Shown here piece after piece: positions 28,125 to 37,725 of a DNA stretch of 64,000 bases. Each line of letters opens with the position of its first letter. Position 1 is the first letter of the stretch. A model generated the notes under the pieces. The model was given only the letters and a program-made list of their open reading frames with translations, did not search any database and had not been told where the DNA came from. The DNA comes from Janthinobacterium violaceinigrum (lineage in GTDB: Bacteria > Pseudomonadota > Gammaproteobacteria > Burkholderiales > Burkholderiaceae_D). Where the stretch lies: assembly GCF_009208555.1 (NCBI RefSeq), contig NZ_WFLI01000004.1, positions 62,001 through 126,000 on the forward strand, read 5' to 3'. A program made the translations under genes and the position numbers.

Positions 28125-28814
28125 TTACGCTTCGACTTTTTTGATACGCTTGATCACGGTTTTTGCCGGTGCAGCATCGGCTGCCGGCTTGGCCGCGCGT
28201 GGGGCGCGTACTTTTTTCTCCGGCAGCGCTTTCAGCGCTTTCACTGCAGCCGCTTCGGTCTTGGTAGGCGCGACTTTCACGGTCTTGCCGACGGCTTTGG
28301 AAACGGTGGCTTTCTTTGCCGGGGCTTTCTTGGCGGCGGTGGCTGCCGTAGCTTTCTTGGCCGGTGTCTTTTTCTCGATCACGGGCGTCGCTTCCACATT
28401 GGCCTTGCTTGCTGCCAGATGGCCGCTGACCTTTTTCGGCTCGTCGCCGGCAGCTTTTTTCGGCGCGCGCTTGGCGGCACCCAGCTTGACCGGGGTATCG
28501 CCCCAGATTTCTTCCAGGCGGTAGTAGGCGCGGATAGGCGCTTGCATGATGTGGACGATCATGTCGCCCAGATCGACCAGCACCCATTCACCGGTGTCCT
28601 CGCCTTCCATGCCGATGATGTCGCCGCCGGCGTCCTTGACCTTGTTGCGTACCGAGGCGGCCAGCGCCTTGGTTTGACGGTTCGAGGTACCGGAGACGAT
28701 CGCGATGCGGTCGAACAGGCTGGTCAGGTGGCTCGTTTCGAAGACAGCGATGTCTTGGCCTTTGACGTCTTCAAGGGCGTCAACGACGAGGGTTTGCAGT
28801 TTTTTGATGTCCAT
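28125..28814 (-). CDS. rsfS: Ribosomal silencing factor RsfS with a long Lys/Ala-rich C-terminal tail
   Basis: RsfS binds uL14 on the 50S subunit and blocks subunit joining during starvation. Residues 1-111 form the complete family domain (LQTLVVDALEDVKGQDI, FDRIAIVSGTSNRQTKALA, GEWVLVDLGDMIVHIM, YYRLEEIWGD). The protein then continues for ~118 residues made almost only of Ala, Lys, Pro, Thr and Val, with histone-H1-like PAKKA steps (AAKKAPAKKATV and similar). Family members usually stop near 105-130 residues. It starts right after the nadD stop (TAAATG), so translation is coupled. The tail is probably disordered and could bind rRNA; this is inference. Confidence 0.93.
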   Translation of the reverse strand: MDIKKLQTLVVDALEDVKGQDIAVFETSHLTSLFDRIAIVSGTSNRQTKALAASVRNKVKDAGGDIIGMEGEDTGEWVLVDLGDMIVHIMQAPIRAYYRLEEIWGDTPVKLGAAKRAPKKAAGDEPKKVSGHLAASKANVEATPVIEKKTPAKKATAATAAKKAPAKKATVSKAVGKTVKVAPTKTEAAAVKALKALPEKKVRAPRAAKPAADAAPAKTVIKRIKKVEA

Positions 28815-29510
28815 TTAGCTTTTGTATAAATTATGTTGTTCAATATAGTCTAGCACTAGCGGGGAAACAAGCGGGTTTGCCCGATTCCCCCGTTGTAATG
28901 CCGCACGTATTTCGGTGGCGGAGATATCCACCGCGAAGTCCTGTGCCAGATAAGTCAGACCGTGCGGCGTGTTGCGGATGCTTTCCAGTGACCCCAGGCG
29001 GCGCGAAAATTCTTCGGCGACCACTTGCGGCACTGCGGTGTCATTCAGCGCGAAGCCGGGGCGGGCCGCGACGCAGATATGCGCGTATTCAAATAATTGC
29101 TGCCATTCGCGCCATGTCGCGAGCCGCTGCAGCTGGTCGGCGCCCATCAGGAAAACGATGGAAGCGCGCGTTCCCAGTTCGGCGCGTACCTGGCGCAAGG
29201 TATCGATGGTGTAGCTGGCCTGGCCATGTTCGCTGCGCTCGATTTCCTGGCGGTCGATCATCACGGGCAGCGGCAGGCCGGCAAAGGCCAGGCCGGCCAT
29301 TTCGGCGCGCTGCTGGCCGGTGGCGCCCAGATTGCCTTTTTGCCAGGGCGCGCCCGCCGGAATCACGCGCAGCTCGTCGGCGTGCAGCAGGCTGGAAAAA
29401 TGCGTGCCCAGTGCGACGTGCCCCATGTGAACCGGATCGTAGCTGCCGCCGAGCAGCGCCACGCATGGGTTACTGCGCGCCGTGCCCGCCGTCGTGCTTA
29501 TTGCGGTCAC
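28815..29510 (-). CDS. nadD: Nicotinate-nucleotide adenylyltransferase
   Basis: Makes deamido-NAD from nicotinate mononucleotide and ATP in NAD synthesis. It has 231 residues, with the nucleotidyltransferase motif [11 protein letters not shown] at 21-31 and the C-terminal [13 protein letters not shown] (the ISxTxxR motif). The first 15 residues are an extra polar N-terminus. The start codon overlaps the hemF stop (ATGA), and the stop abuts the rsfS start. This is the classical nadD-rsfS-rlmH order. Confidence 0.95.
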   Translation of the reverse strand: MTAISTTAGTARSNPCVALLGGSYDPVHMGHVALGTHFSSLLHADELRVIPAGAPWQKGNLGATGQQRAEMAGLAFAGLPLPVMIDRQEIERSEHGQASYTIDTLRQVRAELGTRASIVFLMGADQLQRLATWREWQQLFEYAHICVAARPGFALNDTAVPQVVAEEFSRRLGSLESIRNTPHGLTYLAQDFAVDISATEIRAALQRGNRANPLVSPLVLDYIEQHNLYKS

Positions 29511-30421
29511 GCCTGCAGCCAGTCGCGATGCACGAGGAAGTCAGTATACAACGCCGCTTCGGGACTGCCCGCTTCCGGGTGCCAGTCGTAGCGCCACTTG
29601 ACCACGGGCGGCATCGACATCAGGATCGCCTCGGTGCGTCCGCCCGACTGCAGGCCGAACAGGGTACCGCGGTCGAATACCAGGTTGAACTCGACATAGC
29701 GTCCGCGCCGGTAGCACTGGAAATCGCGTTCGCGCTCGCCGTAGGGCGTATCCTTGCGGCGCGCCAGGATCGGCACATATGCGTCGATGAAGGCGTCGCC
29801 GGCGCTGCGCAGCATCGCAAAGCTGTCGTCAAAGCCCAGGGCATTGAAGTCGTCGAAGAAGATGCCGCCGGCGCCGCGCGCTTCGCGCCGGTGCTTCAGG
29901 TAGAAATAATCGTCGCACCACTGCTTGAACTTCGGATGCAGCTCTTCGCCAAACGGCGCCAGCGCATCATGGCACACCTGGTGAAAGTGCTTCACGTCGC
30001 CCGCGTCGCCATAATACGGCGTCAGGTCCATGCCGCCGCCGAACCACCATATGGGTTCGCCATCGGCATTGACAGTGCTGAAAAACCGCACGTTCATGTG
30101 CACCGTGGGCGCATACGGGTTACGCGGATGCAGTACCAGCGACACGCCCATCGCTTCCCACGCCTTGCCGCCCAGTTCAGGGCGCGCGGCCGCTGCCGAT
30201 GGCGGCAGTGCGGCGCCGGTGACGTGCGAAAAATTCACGCCGCCACGTTCGAACACATTGCCTTCCTCGATCAGCCGCGAAATGCCGCCGCCGCCCTCGG
30301 GGCGCTGCCAGGCATCGGTCAGGAAGGGCTTGCCGTCCTGCGCTTCGAGCGCCTGCACGATACGGCTTTGCAGATCGAGCAAATAAGCCTTGACGGCCGA
30401 AGGAGAGGGGTTTGACGACAT
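29507..30421 (-). CDS. hemF: Oxygen-dependent coproporphyrinogen III oxidase
   Basis: Carries out the aerobic oxidative decarboxylation of coproporphyrinogen III to protoporphyrinogen IX in haem synthesis. It is 304 residues, the usual length. Family blocks: [86 protein letters not shown], and the C-terminal [31 protein letters not shown]. It is the first gene of the hemF-nadD-rsfS-rlmH-maf-rng series. A TACAAT -10-like sequence lies ~40 bp upstream on the minus strand (plus 30462-30467), but the -35 is weak. Confidence 0.97.
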   Translation of the reverse strand: MSSNPSPSAVKAYLLDLQSRIVQALEAQDGKPFLTDAWQRPEGGGGISRLIEEGNVFERGGVNFSHVTGAALPPSAAAARPELGGKAWEAMGVSLVLHPRNPYAPTVHMNVRFFSTVNADGEPIWWFGGGMDLTPYYGDAGDVKHFHQVCHDALAPFGEELHPKFKQWCDDYFYLKHRREARGAGGIFFDDFNALGFDDSFAMLRSAGDAFIDAYVPILARRKDTPYGERERDFQCYRRGRYVEFNLVFDRGTLFGLQSGGRTEAILMSMPPVVKWRYDWHPEAGSPEAALYTDFLVHRDWLQA

Positions 30422-30511
30422 CGCGTGGGCCGACGAGGCCGAAATAAAAAAGTAAGGACGGATTGTACCCTGTTACGCGTTTTTGTGATAGGGCGGCGCT
30501 TGCGCTGTGGT

Positions 30512-31309
30512 TCAGGGGGGCGGCGCAGCGCCGTCCTGCACCACCGTGATGGACAGGTCCGCGCTGGCGCCTGGCACGCGCGCACTTTCCACGGCTTGCG
30601 CGGCGCGCTGCTGCAAGTCGCTCCGTTCGACGGCTTGCCCTTCGATGCCAGTCGCGCGGGACGCGGCCGCCCGTCCGCCGACGATGGCGCGGCCGGCAAA
30701 GGCCAGCACCAGCAGCATCAGCGCGGCCAGCACCCAGGTGGCGGGACGCGCATAGGCGGGCCTGTCCTGGCGCGCCTGGCGCGCGGCGCCTTCCACGATG
30801 ATGCGCGCCAGCTCGCTGCCATGCTGGCGCGTGCGCTGGCGCAGCGTCTCGAATTGCTGCGCCGTCAAGGTGCCTTGCCTGAGCATGTCGCGCAGGGCGG
30901 CAATGGGCGAGGCCAGCATGCGGTCCCCGGGCAGGCTGGCGTGGGCGGCGTCGCGCTGCCACTGGTCGATCAGGTTTTCATCGTACAGGGTATCGACGGC
31001 CAGGCGGTTGACCTGTTTTAGCGCGGCGGCGGCCAGCTGCTGGCGCTCCTGCAGGGCTGCGCCGTCATGCTGGCGCGGCAGCTCGCGCACCCGCTGCAGG
31101 AAGGCGTCCTGCGGCAGCAGGTCCGTGCGCAGCAGCCAGGCCAGCGTGTCGGCCAGGCCCGCGCCGGCGGCTAGCCGCGGCATGTCGAAGTCGTCTTCGT
31201 CGGGCAGGGCGAGGATGTCCAGCTCGTCCATCGCCTCGTCGAATTCCTGGGCCGTGATCAGGCCGCGTTGGCGCAGTCCGGCCAGGCTGGGGTGGGATGG
31301 AAGTGTCAT
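30512..31309 (-). CDS. Hypothetical protein with a single membrane anchor
   Basis: A 265-residue protein I do not recognise. The first ~180 residues are charged and helical with leucine-rich stretches; a repeated pattern (GLRQRGLITAQEFDEAMDEL, then MLRQGTLTAQQFETLRQR) looks like two short SHOCT-like helices. One hydrophobic segment lies at about 187-208 (WVLAALMLLVLAFAGRAIVG), followed by a ~55-residue tail ending in a Pro-rich tip. The topology is probably cytoplasmic N-terminus and periplasmic tail. It sits between purD and hemF on the same strand, yet terminators and gaps suggest its own transcription unit. Codon use fits a real gene. Confidence 0.62.
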   Translation of the reverse strand: MTLPSHPSLAGLRQRGLITAQEFDEAMDELDILALPDEDDFDMPRLAAGAGLADTLAWLLRTDLLPQDAFLQRVRELPRQHDGAALQERQQLAAAALKQVNRLAVDTLYDENLIDQWQRDAAHASLPGDRMLASPIAALRDMLRQGTLTAQQFETLRQRTRQHGSELARIIVEGAARQARQDRPAYARPATWVLAALMLLVLAFAGRAIVGGRAAASRATGIEGQAVERSDLQQRAAQAVESARVPGASADLSITVVQDGAAPPP

Positions 31310-31369
31310 GCTGTGCCAATTTGCCAGGAAAGCAAAATGTTAGCGCAAAGCCCGTTTTCCTGGCGCCCG

Positions 31370-31412
31370 AAAAACAACAGGGCCGGGACGGAGAAGCTCC
31401 GCGCCGGCCCTG
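31370..31412 (-). terminator. Intrinsic terminator after purD
   Basis: CAGGGCCGG (31379-31387) and CCGGCCCTG (31404-31412) form a stem around a loop with its own small GGAG/CTCC stem. On the minus strand a T-rich stretch (TGTTGTTTTTC) follows. It lies just beyond the purD stop. Confidence 0.7.
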
Positions 31413-31433
31413 CCGTGTGCCGCAAAGGGCTGA

Positions 31434-32702
31434 TCAGTGCTTCAGGCCGCGCCAGCCGATGTCGCGGCGGTACTGCGCGCCGTCGAAATGGATTTTTTCC
31501 ACGGTTTCATATGCCTGCTTCTGCGCCATCTTGATGCTGTCGCCCAGGCCCACCACGCACAGCACGCGCCCGCCGTTGGTGACCAGGCGCTCGCCCTCGA
31601 TGCGGGTGCCCGCATGGAAGGTGACGGCGTCCGCGGTTTCAGCCGGGATATCGCCGATCGGCGTGCCCTTGACGGGATCGTCCGGGTAGCCGGCAGCGGC
31701 CATGACGACGCCGACGGCCGTGCGGCGGTCCCATTCCAGTTCCACGGCGTCGAGCGTGCCGTTGACGGCGTGTTCCATGACGGTGACCAGGTCGGTCTTC
31801 AGGCGCGCCATGATGGGCTGCGTTTCCGGGTCGCCCATGCGGCAGTTGAATTCCAGGGTCTTCGGCGTGCCCTTGTCGTCGATCATCAGGCCCGCATACA
31901 GGAAGCCCGTAAACGTGATGCCATCCTTGGCCATGCCCTGGATGGTCGGCACGATGATCTCGCGCATGACGCGCGCATGCATGGCCGGCGTGACGATGGG
32001 TGCGGGCGAATACGCGCCCATGCCGCCCGTGTTCGGGCCCTGGTCGTGGTCCTTCAGGCGTTTGTGGTCCTGGCTGGTGGCCAGCGGCAGGATGTTCTTG
32101 CCGTCGCACATGACGATGAAGCTCGCTTCTTCGCCGGCGAGGAATTCCTCGATGACGATGCGCGCGCCGGCGTCGCCGAACTGGTTATCGGACAGCATCA
32201 TGTCGACCGCTTGGTGCGCTTCTTCCAGGGTCATGGCCACGACCACGCCCTTGCCGGCGGCCAGGCCGTCGGCCTTGATGACGATGGGCGCGCCCATGGC
32301 ATCGACATAGGCGTGCGCGGGAGCGACGTCGGAAAACGTCTGGTAGGCGGCCGTGGGGATGCCGTGGCGCTGCATGAAGGCCTTGGCGAAGTCCTTCGAC
32401 GACTCCAGCTGCGCCGCTTCTTTCGTGGGGCCGAAGATTTTCAGGCCGCGCGAGCGGAACAGGTTGACGATGCCGCTTGCTAACGGCACTTCCGGGCCGA
32501 CGACGGTCAGGCCGATGTGTTCCTGCTGAACGAAGTCGGCCAGCAATTGCGGGTCGCTGATGTCGAGATTGACCAGGCGCGCATCGCGCGCGGTGCCGCC
32601 ATTGCCCGGCGCGACATACACCATCTGTATGCGTTCGGACTGGGCCAGTTTCCAGGCCAGGGCGTGTTCGCGGCCGCCAGAGCCGACTACCAGAATTTTC
32701 AT
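31434..32702 (-). CDS. purD: Phosphoribosylamine-glycine ligase
   Basis: Second step of purine synthesis: joins glycine to phosphoribosylamine with ATP, giving GAR. It is 422 residues, the usual length. The N-terminal ILVVGSGGREHALAWKL, VVGPEVPLASGI and SKDFAKAFMQRHGIPTA blocks lead into the ATP-grasp domain (VIKADGLAAGKGVVVA, IVIEEFLAGEEASF) and the end-domain (ALEFNCRMGDPETQ as LEFNCRMGDPETQP, then VVMAAAGYP). It is followed by its own terminator, and the yebC gene lies 58 bp upstream on the same strand. Confidence 0.97.
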   Translation of the reverse strand: MKILVVGSGGREHALAWKLAQSERIQMVYVAPGNGGTARDARLVNLDISDPQLLADFVQQEHIGLTVVGPEVPLASGIVNLFRSRGLKIFGPTKEAAQLESSKDFAKAFMQRHGIPTAAYQTFSDVAPAHAYVDAMGAPIVIKADGLAAGKGVVVAMTLEEAHQAVDMMLSDNQFGDAGARIVIEEFLAGEEASFIVMCDGKNILPLATSQDHKRLKDHDQGPNTGGMGAYSPAPIVTPAMHARVMREIIVPTIQGMAKDGITFTGFLYAGLMIDDKGTPKTLEFNCRMGDPETQPIMARLKTDLVTVMEHAVNGTLDAVELEWDRRTAVGVVMAAAGYPDDPVKGTPIGDIPAETADAVTFHAGTRIEGERLVTNGGRVLCVVGLGDSIKMAQKQAYETVEKIHFDGAQYRRDIGWRGLKH

Positions 32703-32760
32703 AAGGACCGTTCGTTCAGTGTGGGTTGCAGGGCGGCAGTGCCGCCCTTGAGGTTGTTGC

Positions 32761-33486
32761 TTAGTTTTCGATCAGGGCGTTGGTGAAGACTTCCTGCACG
32801 TCGTCCAGCAGTTCCAGCGCGTCGATCAGCTTTTGCATCTTGATGGCGTCGTCGCCCGCGTACACGGTTTCCGTCGCCGGTTTCATGATGACTTCGGCCA
32901 CTTCGGCCTTGAAGCCGGCCGCTTCCAGCGCTTCCTTGACGGCGGCGAAATCGTGCACGGGAGTCAGCACTTCGAAGCCGCCTTCCTCGTCGGCGATGAC
33001 GTCTTCGGCGCCCGCTTCCAGGGCTGCTTCCATCAGCTTGTCTTCATCCGTGCCCGGCGCGAACAGCAGCTGGCCGCAGTGCTGGAACATGAAGGCGACG
33101 GAGCCTTCGTTGCCCATGTTGCCGCCATTCTTGTTGAAGGCGTTGCGCACTTCGGCCACCGTGCGCACGCGGTTGTCCGTCATGCATTCGACGATGACGG
33201 CTGCGCCGCCCACGCCGTAGCCTTCGTAGCGCACTTCTTCGTAGTTGGCGCCATCGACGCCGCCGCTGCCGCGGTTGATCGCGCGCTGGACGTTGTCTTT
33301 AGGCATGTTCGCATCGGCCGCCTTGTCGACTGCCAGGCGCAGGCGCGGATTGGCCGCGATATCGGCGCCGCCCATGCGGGCCGCAACCGTGATTTCCTTG
33401 ATCAGGCGCGTCCAGATTTTGCCGCGCTTGGCATCGGTGGCAGCCTTTTTATGCTTGATATTGGCCCATTTGCTATGTCCTGCCAT
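32761..33486 (-). CDS. YebC/PmpR (TACO1) family protein
   Basis: A 241-residue protein of the YebC family, named for its role as a transcription regulator in some bacteria and, more recently, linked to translation of proline-rich stretches. The N-terminus [22 protein letters not shown] is diagnostic, followed by [44 protein letters not shown] and the acidic central section. The length is normal. It is the gene before purD and divergent from phoD, with a 173-bp intergenic region. Confidence 0.96.
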   Translation of the reverse strand: MAGHSKWANIKHKKAATDAKRGKIWTRLIKEITVAARMGGADIAANPRLRLAVDKAADANMPKDNVQRAINRGSGGVDGANYEEVRYEGYGVGGAAVIVECMTDNRVRTVAEVRNAFNKNGGNMGNEGSVAFMFQHCGQLLFAPGTDEDKLMEAALEAGAEDVIADEEGGFEVLTPVHDFAAVKEALEAAGFKAEVAEVIMKPATETVYAGDDAIKMQKLIDALELLDDVQEVFTNALIEN

Positions 33487-33659
33487 GTCGAATCTTCCTT
33501 AGACGGGTGTTCAATTGTGGCCGACATTTTAGCATATTGCCCCCCTGCGAAGCGGCATGGCTCCGTCATCAAGCCGACACATTTTGTTGTTAAAGTGACG
33601 CGCTTTCATGTTATGCATCATCCCACCACTCCAATAATCAAGATTAAGGGCGCGACATC

Positions 33660-35540
33660 ATGGCAAGTCAAATGGATAGACGGCAATTTCTGAAATTGGG
33701 CGGTTTTATCACCGTCTCTGTCGCCACCGTCGGCCTCGCCGCCTGCGGCAGCACCGATTACAGCGATCCTGGCGTGCCCCTGGCCAGCGGCAGCGACTGG
33801 AAATTCCCGCAAAGCGTGGCCTCGGGCGATCCGCGCGCCGACAGCGCCATGCTGTGGACGCGCGTCGTGCCCGCCAGTTTCGATGCCGTCGCGCCCGCCG
33901 TGGCCGGCAAGTCGGACGTGGCCGTGCGCCTGATCGTCAGCGTGGCGGACAATACGGCCGCGCTGGGCAGCAACACGGCCCTGGCCGGCACGCCGATCGT
34001 CGATGCGAAATTGCCGCTGAAAGCCGATTTCGACAACACCCTGCGCCACAAGGTCACGGGCCTGCAGCCGGGCCAGGTGTATTTTTACCAGTTCATCGCC
34101 GGCGACGTGCGCTCGAACGTGGGCCGCTTCAAGACGGCGCCTGCCGCCACGGCCGACGTGAGCCAGCTGCAGTTTGCCTACCTGACGTGCCAGGACTGGA
34201 GCATCAACCACTGGGGCGCGCTGTCGCACATCGCCGCCAACGAATCGCTGGATTTCATCGTCCACCTGGGCGACTACATCTATGAAACGGTGGGCGAGGC
34301 GTTCCAGAGCGGCGCCGTGGAAGGCCGCCACGACCAGCTGAAATTGCCCGATGGCACGTACAAGAGCGGCAACGCGGGCGCGAAATATGCGACCACGGTG
34401 GCCGACTACCGCTACCTGTACAAGAAATACCGCACCGATACGCGCCTGCAGGCCGTGCACGAGCGCTTCGCCTTCATCGCCATCTGGGACGACCACGAGT
34501 TCACGGACGACGCCTGGCAGGATGCCTCCACCTACGAGGGCATCGTGGCGGCGGACGGCAGCGACCTGCATCAGCCCAACCGCCGCCGCAGCGCCAACCA
34601 GGCCTGGTTCGAATACATGCCGGCCGACGTCACGTTCGACGCCGCCGCGACGACCTTCCAGAATATCCAGATCTACCGCGATTTCCAGTTCGGCAAGCTG
34701 ATGCAGCTGGTGATGACGGACGAGCGCCTGTACCGCGCCGACCATGCGATCGCCGAGTCGACCATCAACCCGGCCACGGGCAAGCCGCTGGGCAGCATCG
34801 GCAGCCGCTACCTGGTGCCGCAGGCGCTGTTCGACAGCGTGGAAGGGCAGAAAATGGCGGCCGCCACCAAGGCCGGCGCCGACCCGCTGGCTGCCGTCGG
34901 CATGCTGGGCAGCACGCAGCGCGATTGGTGGAAGGGCAAGATGAAGGCCGCCACGTCCACCTGGAAGCTGTGGGGCAATGAAGTGTCGTTGCTGCGCATG
35001 GGCCTGAATGGTACGGATGCGATCGCCACCTTGCTGGCCCTGAGCGCCATGTCGAACGTGGGCCAGGCCATCGCCACGACCCTGCCGCTGGTGGGCGGCA
35101 GCGTGCCGCTGGCGTCCGCCATCGTGGCCGCTTCGACGGCGGGCGCGTCGTCAGGCGTGGCGCAGGCCGCCGCCATGGCCATTGCCGGCGCGGCGACTGC
35201 CTCGGCAGCGGCTTCCGCAGCGTCGGCCACGGCTTTCAGGGCCGGCTTGGCGCGGGTTTTCTTGGCCGCTGGCGCAGCTTCAGCGGCATCGCCAGCAGCG
35301 GCGACAGGCGCGTCGGCGGCCACGTCGGCTTTCGTGCGGCGCTTCGGCTTGGCAGCGACGGTGTCGCCGGCAGCGGCGGCAGCAGTTGCAGCAACGGCGT
35401 CAGCTTCGATCTGGGCCTTGGTGCGGCGCTTGGGCTTGGCAACGACGGCTTCGTCGCTGGCGGTTACTGTCTCGGGTGTGTTCGGATTATTCATTCTTCG
35501 TTTCTTGGCTGTGCTGACCTGGCGCAGCGTCAACCGTTAG
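33660..35540 (+). pseudogene. phoD: PhoD-like alkaline phosphatase, 3' half lost; frame continues into antisense of rluB
   Basis: The first ~500 residues are a PhoD-type phosphodiesterase/phosphatase: Tat signal MDRRQFLKLGGFI, then PQSVASGDPRADSAMLWTRV, YLTCQDWS, the metal-site segment FIVHLGDYIYE, FIAIWDDHEFTDDAW, DERLYR, and [26 protein letters not shown]. The conserved second half (the GDxH-type metal motif and surrounding strands) is absent. After about residue 500 (nt ~35.15-35.22 kb) the frame is only an Ala-rich antisense reading of the minus-strand rluB-like gene, ending at 35540. Without the missing metal ligands it should be inactive. Either a deletion fused two genes tail-to-tail or the assembly is wrong here. 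Confidence 0.72.
35170..35494 (-). pseudogene. 5' fragment of an rluB-like pseudouridine synthase gene (N-terminal Lys/Ala-rich extension only)
   Basis: An ATG at 35494 overlaps the end of scpB by 8 bases (the coupled scpB-rluB arrangement is common in betaproteobacteria). The reading begins [17 protein letters not shown] and goes on with two copies of KPKRRTK separated by ~22 residues and with [10 protein letters not shown], a basic disordered leader like those of RluB proteins in this group. Coding-like sequence ends at about 35.17-35.22 kb, although the frame stays open to 34808 as the antisense of phoD. The S4 and pseudouridine synthase domains are missing. The rluB identity rests on position and composition; the truncation is seen directly. 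Confidence 0.58.
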
Positions 35541-36281
35541 TTCTGGCGCAGGGTCGTGAGTGTAGGCTTCGTCCGTGGGCGAAGCATCGGGGCCGGCATC
35601 AAGGCTTGCTGTCACATCTACATCTGTCACAGCCGTATTGCTACCTGCACCAAGCTGGTGGGCAAGCTCATTGCTTGCTTTATCAAAATTTTCCTGCAGG
35701 GCCGCTTCCAGGGCTTCGAGCCCATTGCCCTGCATCTCGCTGATTTGCTGCAAAGGCGGCAGCTGGGACAGCGAATGCAAACCCAGGTCATCCAAAAACT
35801 GCTTGGTGGTGGCCAGCAAGGCCGGCCGTCCCACCACGTCGCGGTAGCCGATGGCATCGACCCAGCCACGGTCTTCCAGCATCTTGATCGTCTGCGAATT
35901 GACGGCAACGCCGCGAATCTCTTCGATATCGCCGCGCGTCACCGGCTGGCGGTAGGCGATGATGGCCAGGGTTTCCAGGGTCGCCCGCGAATACTTGGGC
36001 GGCCGCTCGGGCGTCATGCGGTCGAGATACATCTTCATTTCCGGGCGGCTTTGAAAGCGCCAGCCCGAGGCCAGACTGACGATCTCGATGCCGCGCCCTT
36101 CCCACTCTTGCCGCAACTCTTCCAGCAATTGCTTGATCGTGTCGGCACCGACGCCGACACCACGCACGCGACCATTCTCGTCCGCATCGACGAACAGCTT
36201 TTTCAGGCTGTGGATCGTCAGCGATTCACGAGCGCACAGCAACGCGGTTTCGAGGACTTTTTTAGCCTCAATTGTATTCAT
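35487..36281 (-). CDS. scpB: Segregation and condensation protein B
   Basis: Subunit of the SMC-ScpAB condensin-like complex needed for chromosome compaction and segregation. It is 264 residues with two winged-helix domains: [25 protein letters not shown], then [18 protein letters not shown], and [52 protein letters not shown], followed by [18 protein letters not shown]. The C-terminal ~75 residues are acidic and low in complexity. The stop overlaps the start of the rluB-like gene. Its scpA partner is not in the window. Confidence 0.94.
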   Translation of the reverse strand: MNTIEAKKVLETALLCARESLTIHSLKKLFVDADENGRVRGVGVGADTIKQLLEELRQEWEGRGIEIVSLASGWRFQSRPEMKMYLDRMTPERPPKYSRATLETLAIIAYRQPVTRGDIEEIRGVAVNSQTIKMLEDRGWVDAIGYRDVVGRPALLATTKQFLDDLGLHSLSQLPPLQQISEMQGNGLEALEAALQENFDKASNELAHQLGAGSNTAVTDVDVTASLDAGPDASPTDEAYTHDPAPELTVDAAPGQHSQETKNE

Positions 36282-36678
36282 AGCAATTCTGTGCGGATGT
36301 GTGTTGCAATTCGTATGCAGAGAAAGAAATCAAAAACGTTCATTTCAACGTAACAGATGGCAGACATCATGATGACGCCGTGCTGGGTTACTAGTTGAGG
36401 CTGTTTTTCCGACGCCTTGGCCGATGCGCGCAAAGCGGGACTAAAGCGGATGCAGTGAAAGTCCTGCCATCCATGGTGCTGGCCTTAAATAACCAGCAAT
36501 GAAACGAACTCCGGAGCAGCTGCTTCTCCCGTGGCGGCCAATCAGCCAGACCGGAGAGCGACAGTCGTCGTTTCATCCAACGATGCCAATTGTACCTGAT
36601 AAAAAGCGGAAAAGCGCAAAACCGGGCAAAACACGCGTTTTACCCGGTCCTGGCGCGACACATCGCCCGCTCCCCGCA
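36282..36678. other. Gene-free stretch between scpB and glk
   Basis: About 400 bp with no convincing gene. It holds the scpB upstream region, a spaced inverted repeat (ATGAAACGA at 36499-36507 and TCGTTTCAT at 36568-36576, with CTCCGG/CCGGAG inside the arms), and the glk terminator. Two open frames start in the repeat arms on opposite strands but show no protein-like character. Confidence 0.6.
36609..36648 (-). terminator. Intrinsic terminator after glk
   Basis: ACCGGG and CCCGGT, extended by AAAAC/GTTTT after one mismatch, form a stem with an ACGC loop (36621-36648). The minus strand continues with a T-rich stretch. It lies just beyond the glk stop. Confidence 0.7.
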
Positions 36679-37698
36679 TCACAGGGAGGCGAGTTTCTCC
36701 GAGAGAATGGCCGATGCGCCCAGGAAAGCTGGGTACTGCGCCGTGATGACGAAGGTAGGCACTTGCGACACATAATTGGCGAAGCGGCCCTTGCGCTCGA
36801 AACGGGCGCGGAAACCGGAACGGTCGAAGCGCGCGCCCAGGCGCGGCACGATGCCGCCGCCGATATAGATACCGCCCAGCGCGCCCAGGGTAACGGCGAC
36901 GTTGCCCGCCACCGTGCCCAGCATGCAGCAGAACGCTTCGATGACGTCGTCGCACAGCTGCGATTCGCCAGCCAGCGCGCGGCGCGTGATCTCCGCCGCC
37001 GGCAAGTCTTCGGCCGGCACGCCCGCGCGGTCGGCCAGGGCGCGGTAGATCAGTTCCAGGCCATCGCCGGAAATCAGGCGTTCGGCCGAGACGTGTTCAT
37101 ATTCGCGCCAGGCAAATTGCAGAATGCTCACTTCCACTTCATTGAACGGCGCAAAGCTGACGTGGCCGCCTTCGCTTTGCAGGGCGATCCAGCCGCCGTG
37201 CGACGGAATCAGACCCGACACGCCCAGGCCCGTACCGGCGCCGATCAAACCGATGGCCGTGTTCGGACGGGCCGTGCCCGCGCCGATCTGATGCTTCTGC
37301 TCGCTCGACAGCTGCGGCAAGGCACGCGCCAGGGCCGTGAAATCGTTGACCACGTCCAGGGTCGTGAAACCGCACTCTTCGCGCATGGCGCGGATCGAGA
37401 ACGACCAGTGATGGTTCGTCATGCTGAGGAAATCGCCGTCGACCGGGTTGGCGATGGCGATCATGGCATGGCGCACGGCTTGTCCGCCCGCGGCAGCGAT
37501 GTGCGGCAGGGCCAGGTAGGCTTGCAGGGCGGCGGACAGGCTCGGGTAATCGGCACAGGGCAGCACTTCCACCAGGGTGATGTGGCCGGCGGCCACTTCC
37601 AGGGCGAAACGGGCATTCGTGCCGCCCACGTCGGCCAGCAGGCGCGGTCCATCGGCAAAGGCAGAAGTCGGCAATACAGGTGAAGACGAAGCGCTCAT
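36679..37698 (-). CDS. glk: Glucokinase
   Basis: Phosphorylates glucose to glucose 6-phosphate with ATP. With the start at 37698 it has 339 residues. The ATP-binding [17 protein letters not shown] is at the N-terminus, [13 protein letters not shown] and [13 protein letters not shown] carry the sugar-site Asn/Asp, and [24 protein letters not shown] and [13 protein letters not shown] follow, all typical of the bacterial Glk (not ROK) group. An ATG at 37725 is an alternative start; neither has a good Shine-Dalgarno sequence. A palindrome resembling a HexR site lies ~50-60 bp upstream. It is transcribed alone. Confidence 0.94.
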   Translation of the reverse strand: MSASSSPVLPTSAFADGPRLLADVGGTNARFALEVAAGHITLVEVLPCADYPSLSAALQAYLALPHIAAAGGQAVRHAMIAIANPVDGDFLSMTNHHWSFSIRAMREECGFTTLDVVNDFTALARALPQLSSEQKHQIGAGTARPNTAIGLIGAGTGLGVSGLIPSHGGWIALQSEGGHVSFAPFNEVEVSILQFAWREYEHVSAERLISGDGLELIYRALADRAGVPAEDLPAAEITRRALAGESQLCDDVIEAFCCMLGTVAGNVAVTLGALGGIYIGGGIVPRLGARFDRSGFRARFERKGRFANYVSQVPTFVITAQYPAFLGASAILSEKLASL

Positions 37699-37725
37699 GA
37701 TTTTAAATGATGAAGTGGGACGCAT

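Noticed and set aside
33563..33584. A possible Pho box upstream of phoD (CCGTCAT-N4-CCGACAC)
   Set aside because: The first half is close to CTGTCAT but the second matches only about four of seven positions, and no well-placed -10 follows. It could be real but is not supported enough.
36499..36660. Two small open frames starting MKR on opposite strands in the scpB-glk gap
   Set aside because: Both start codons come from the arms of the same inverted repeat. The frames run into glk antisense or AT-rich spacer, with no Shine-Dalgarno sequence or protein-like pattern.
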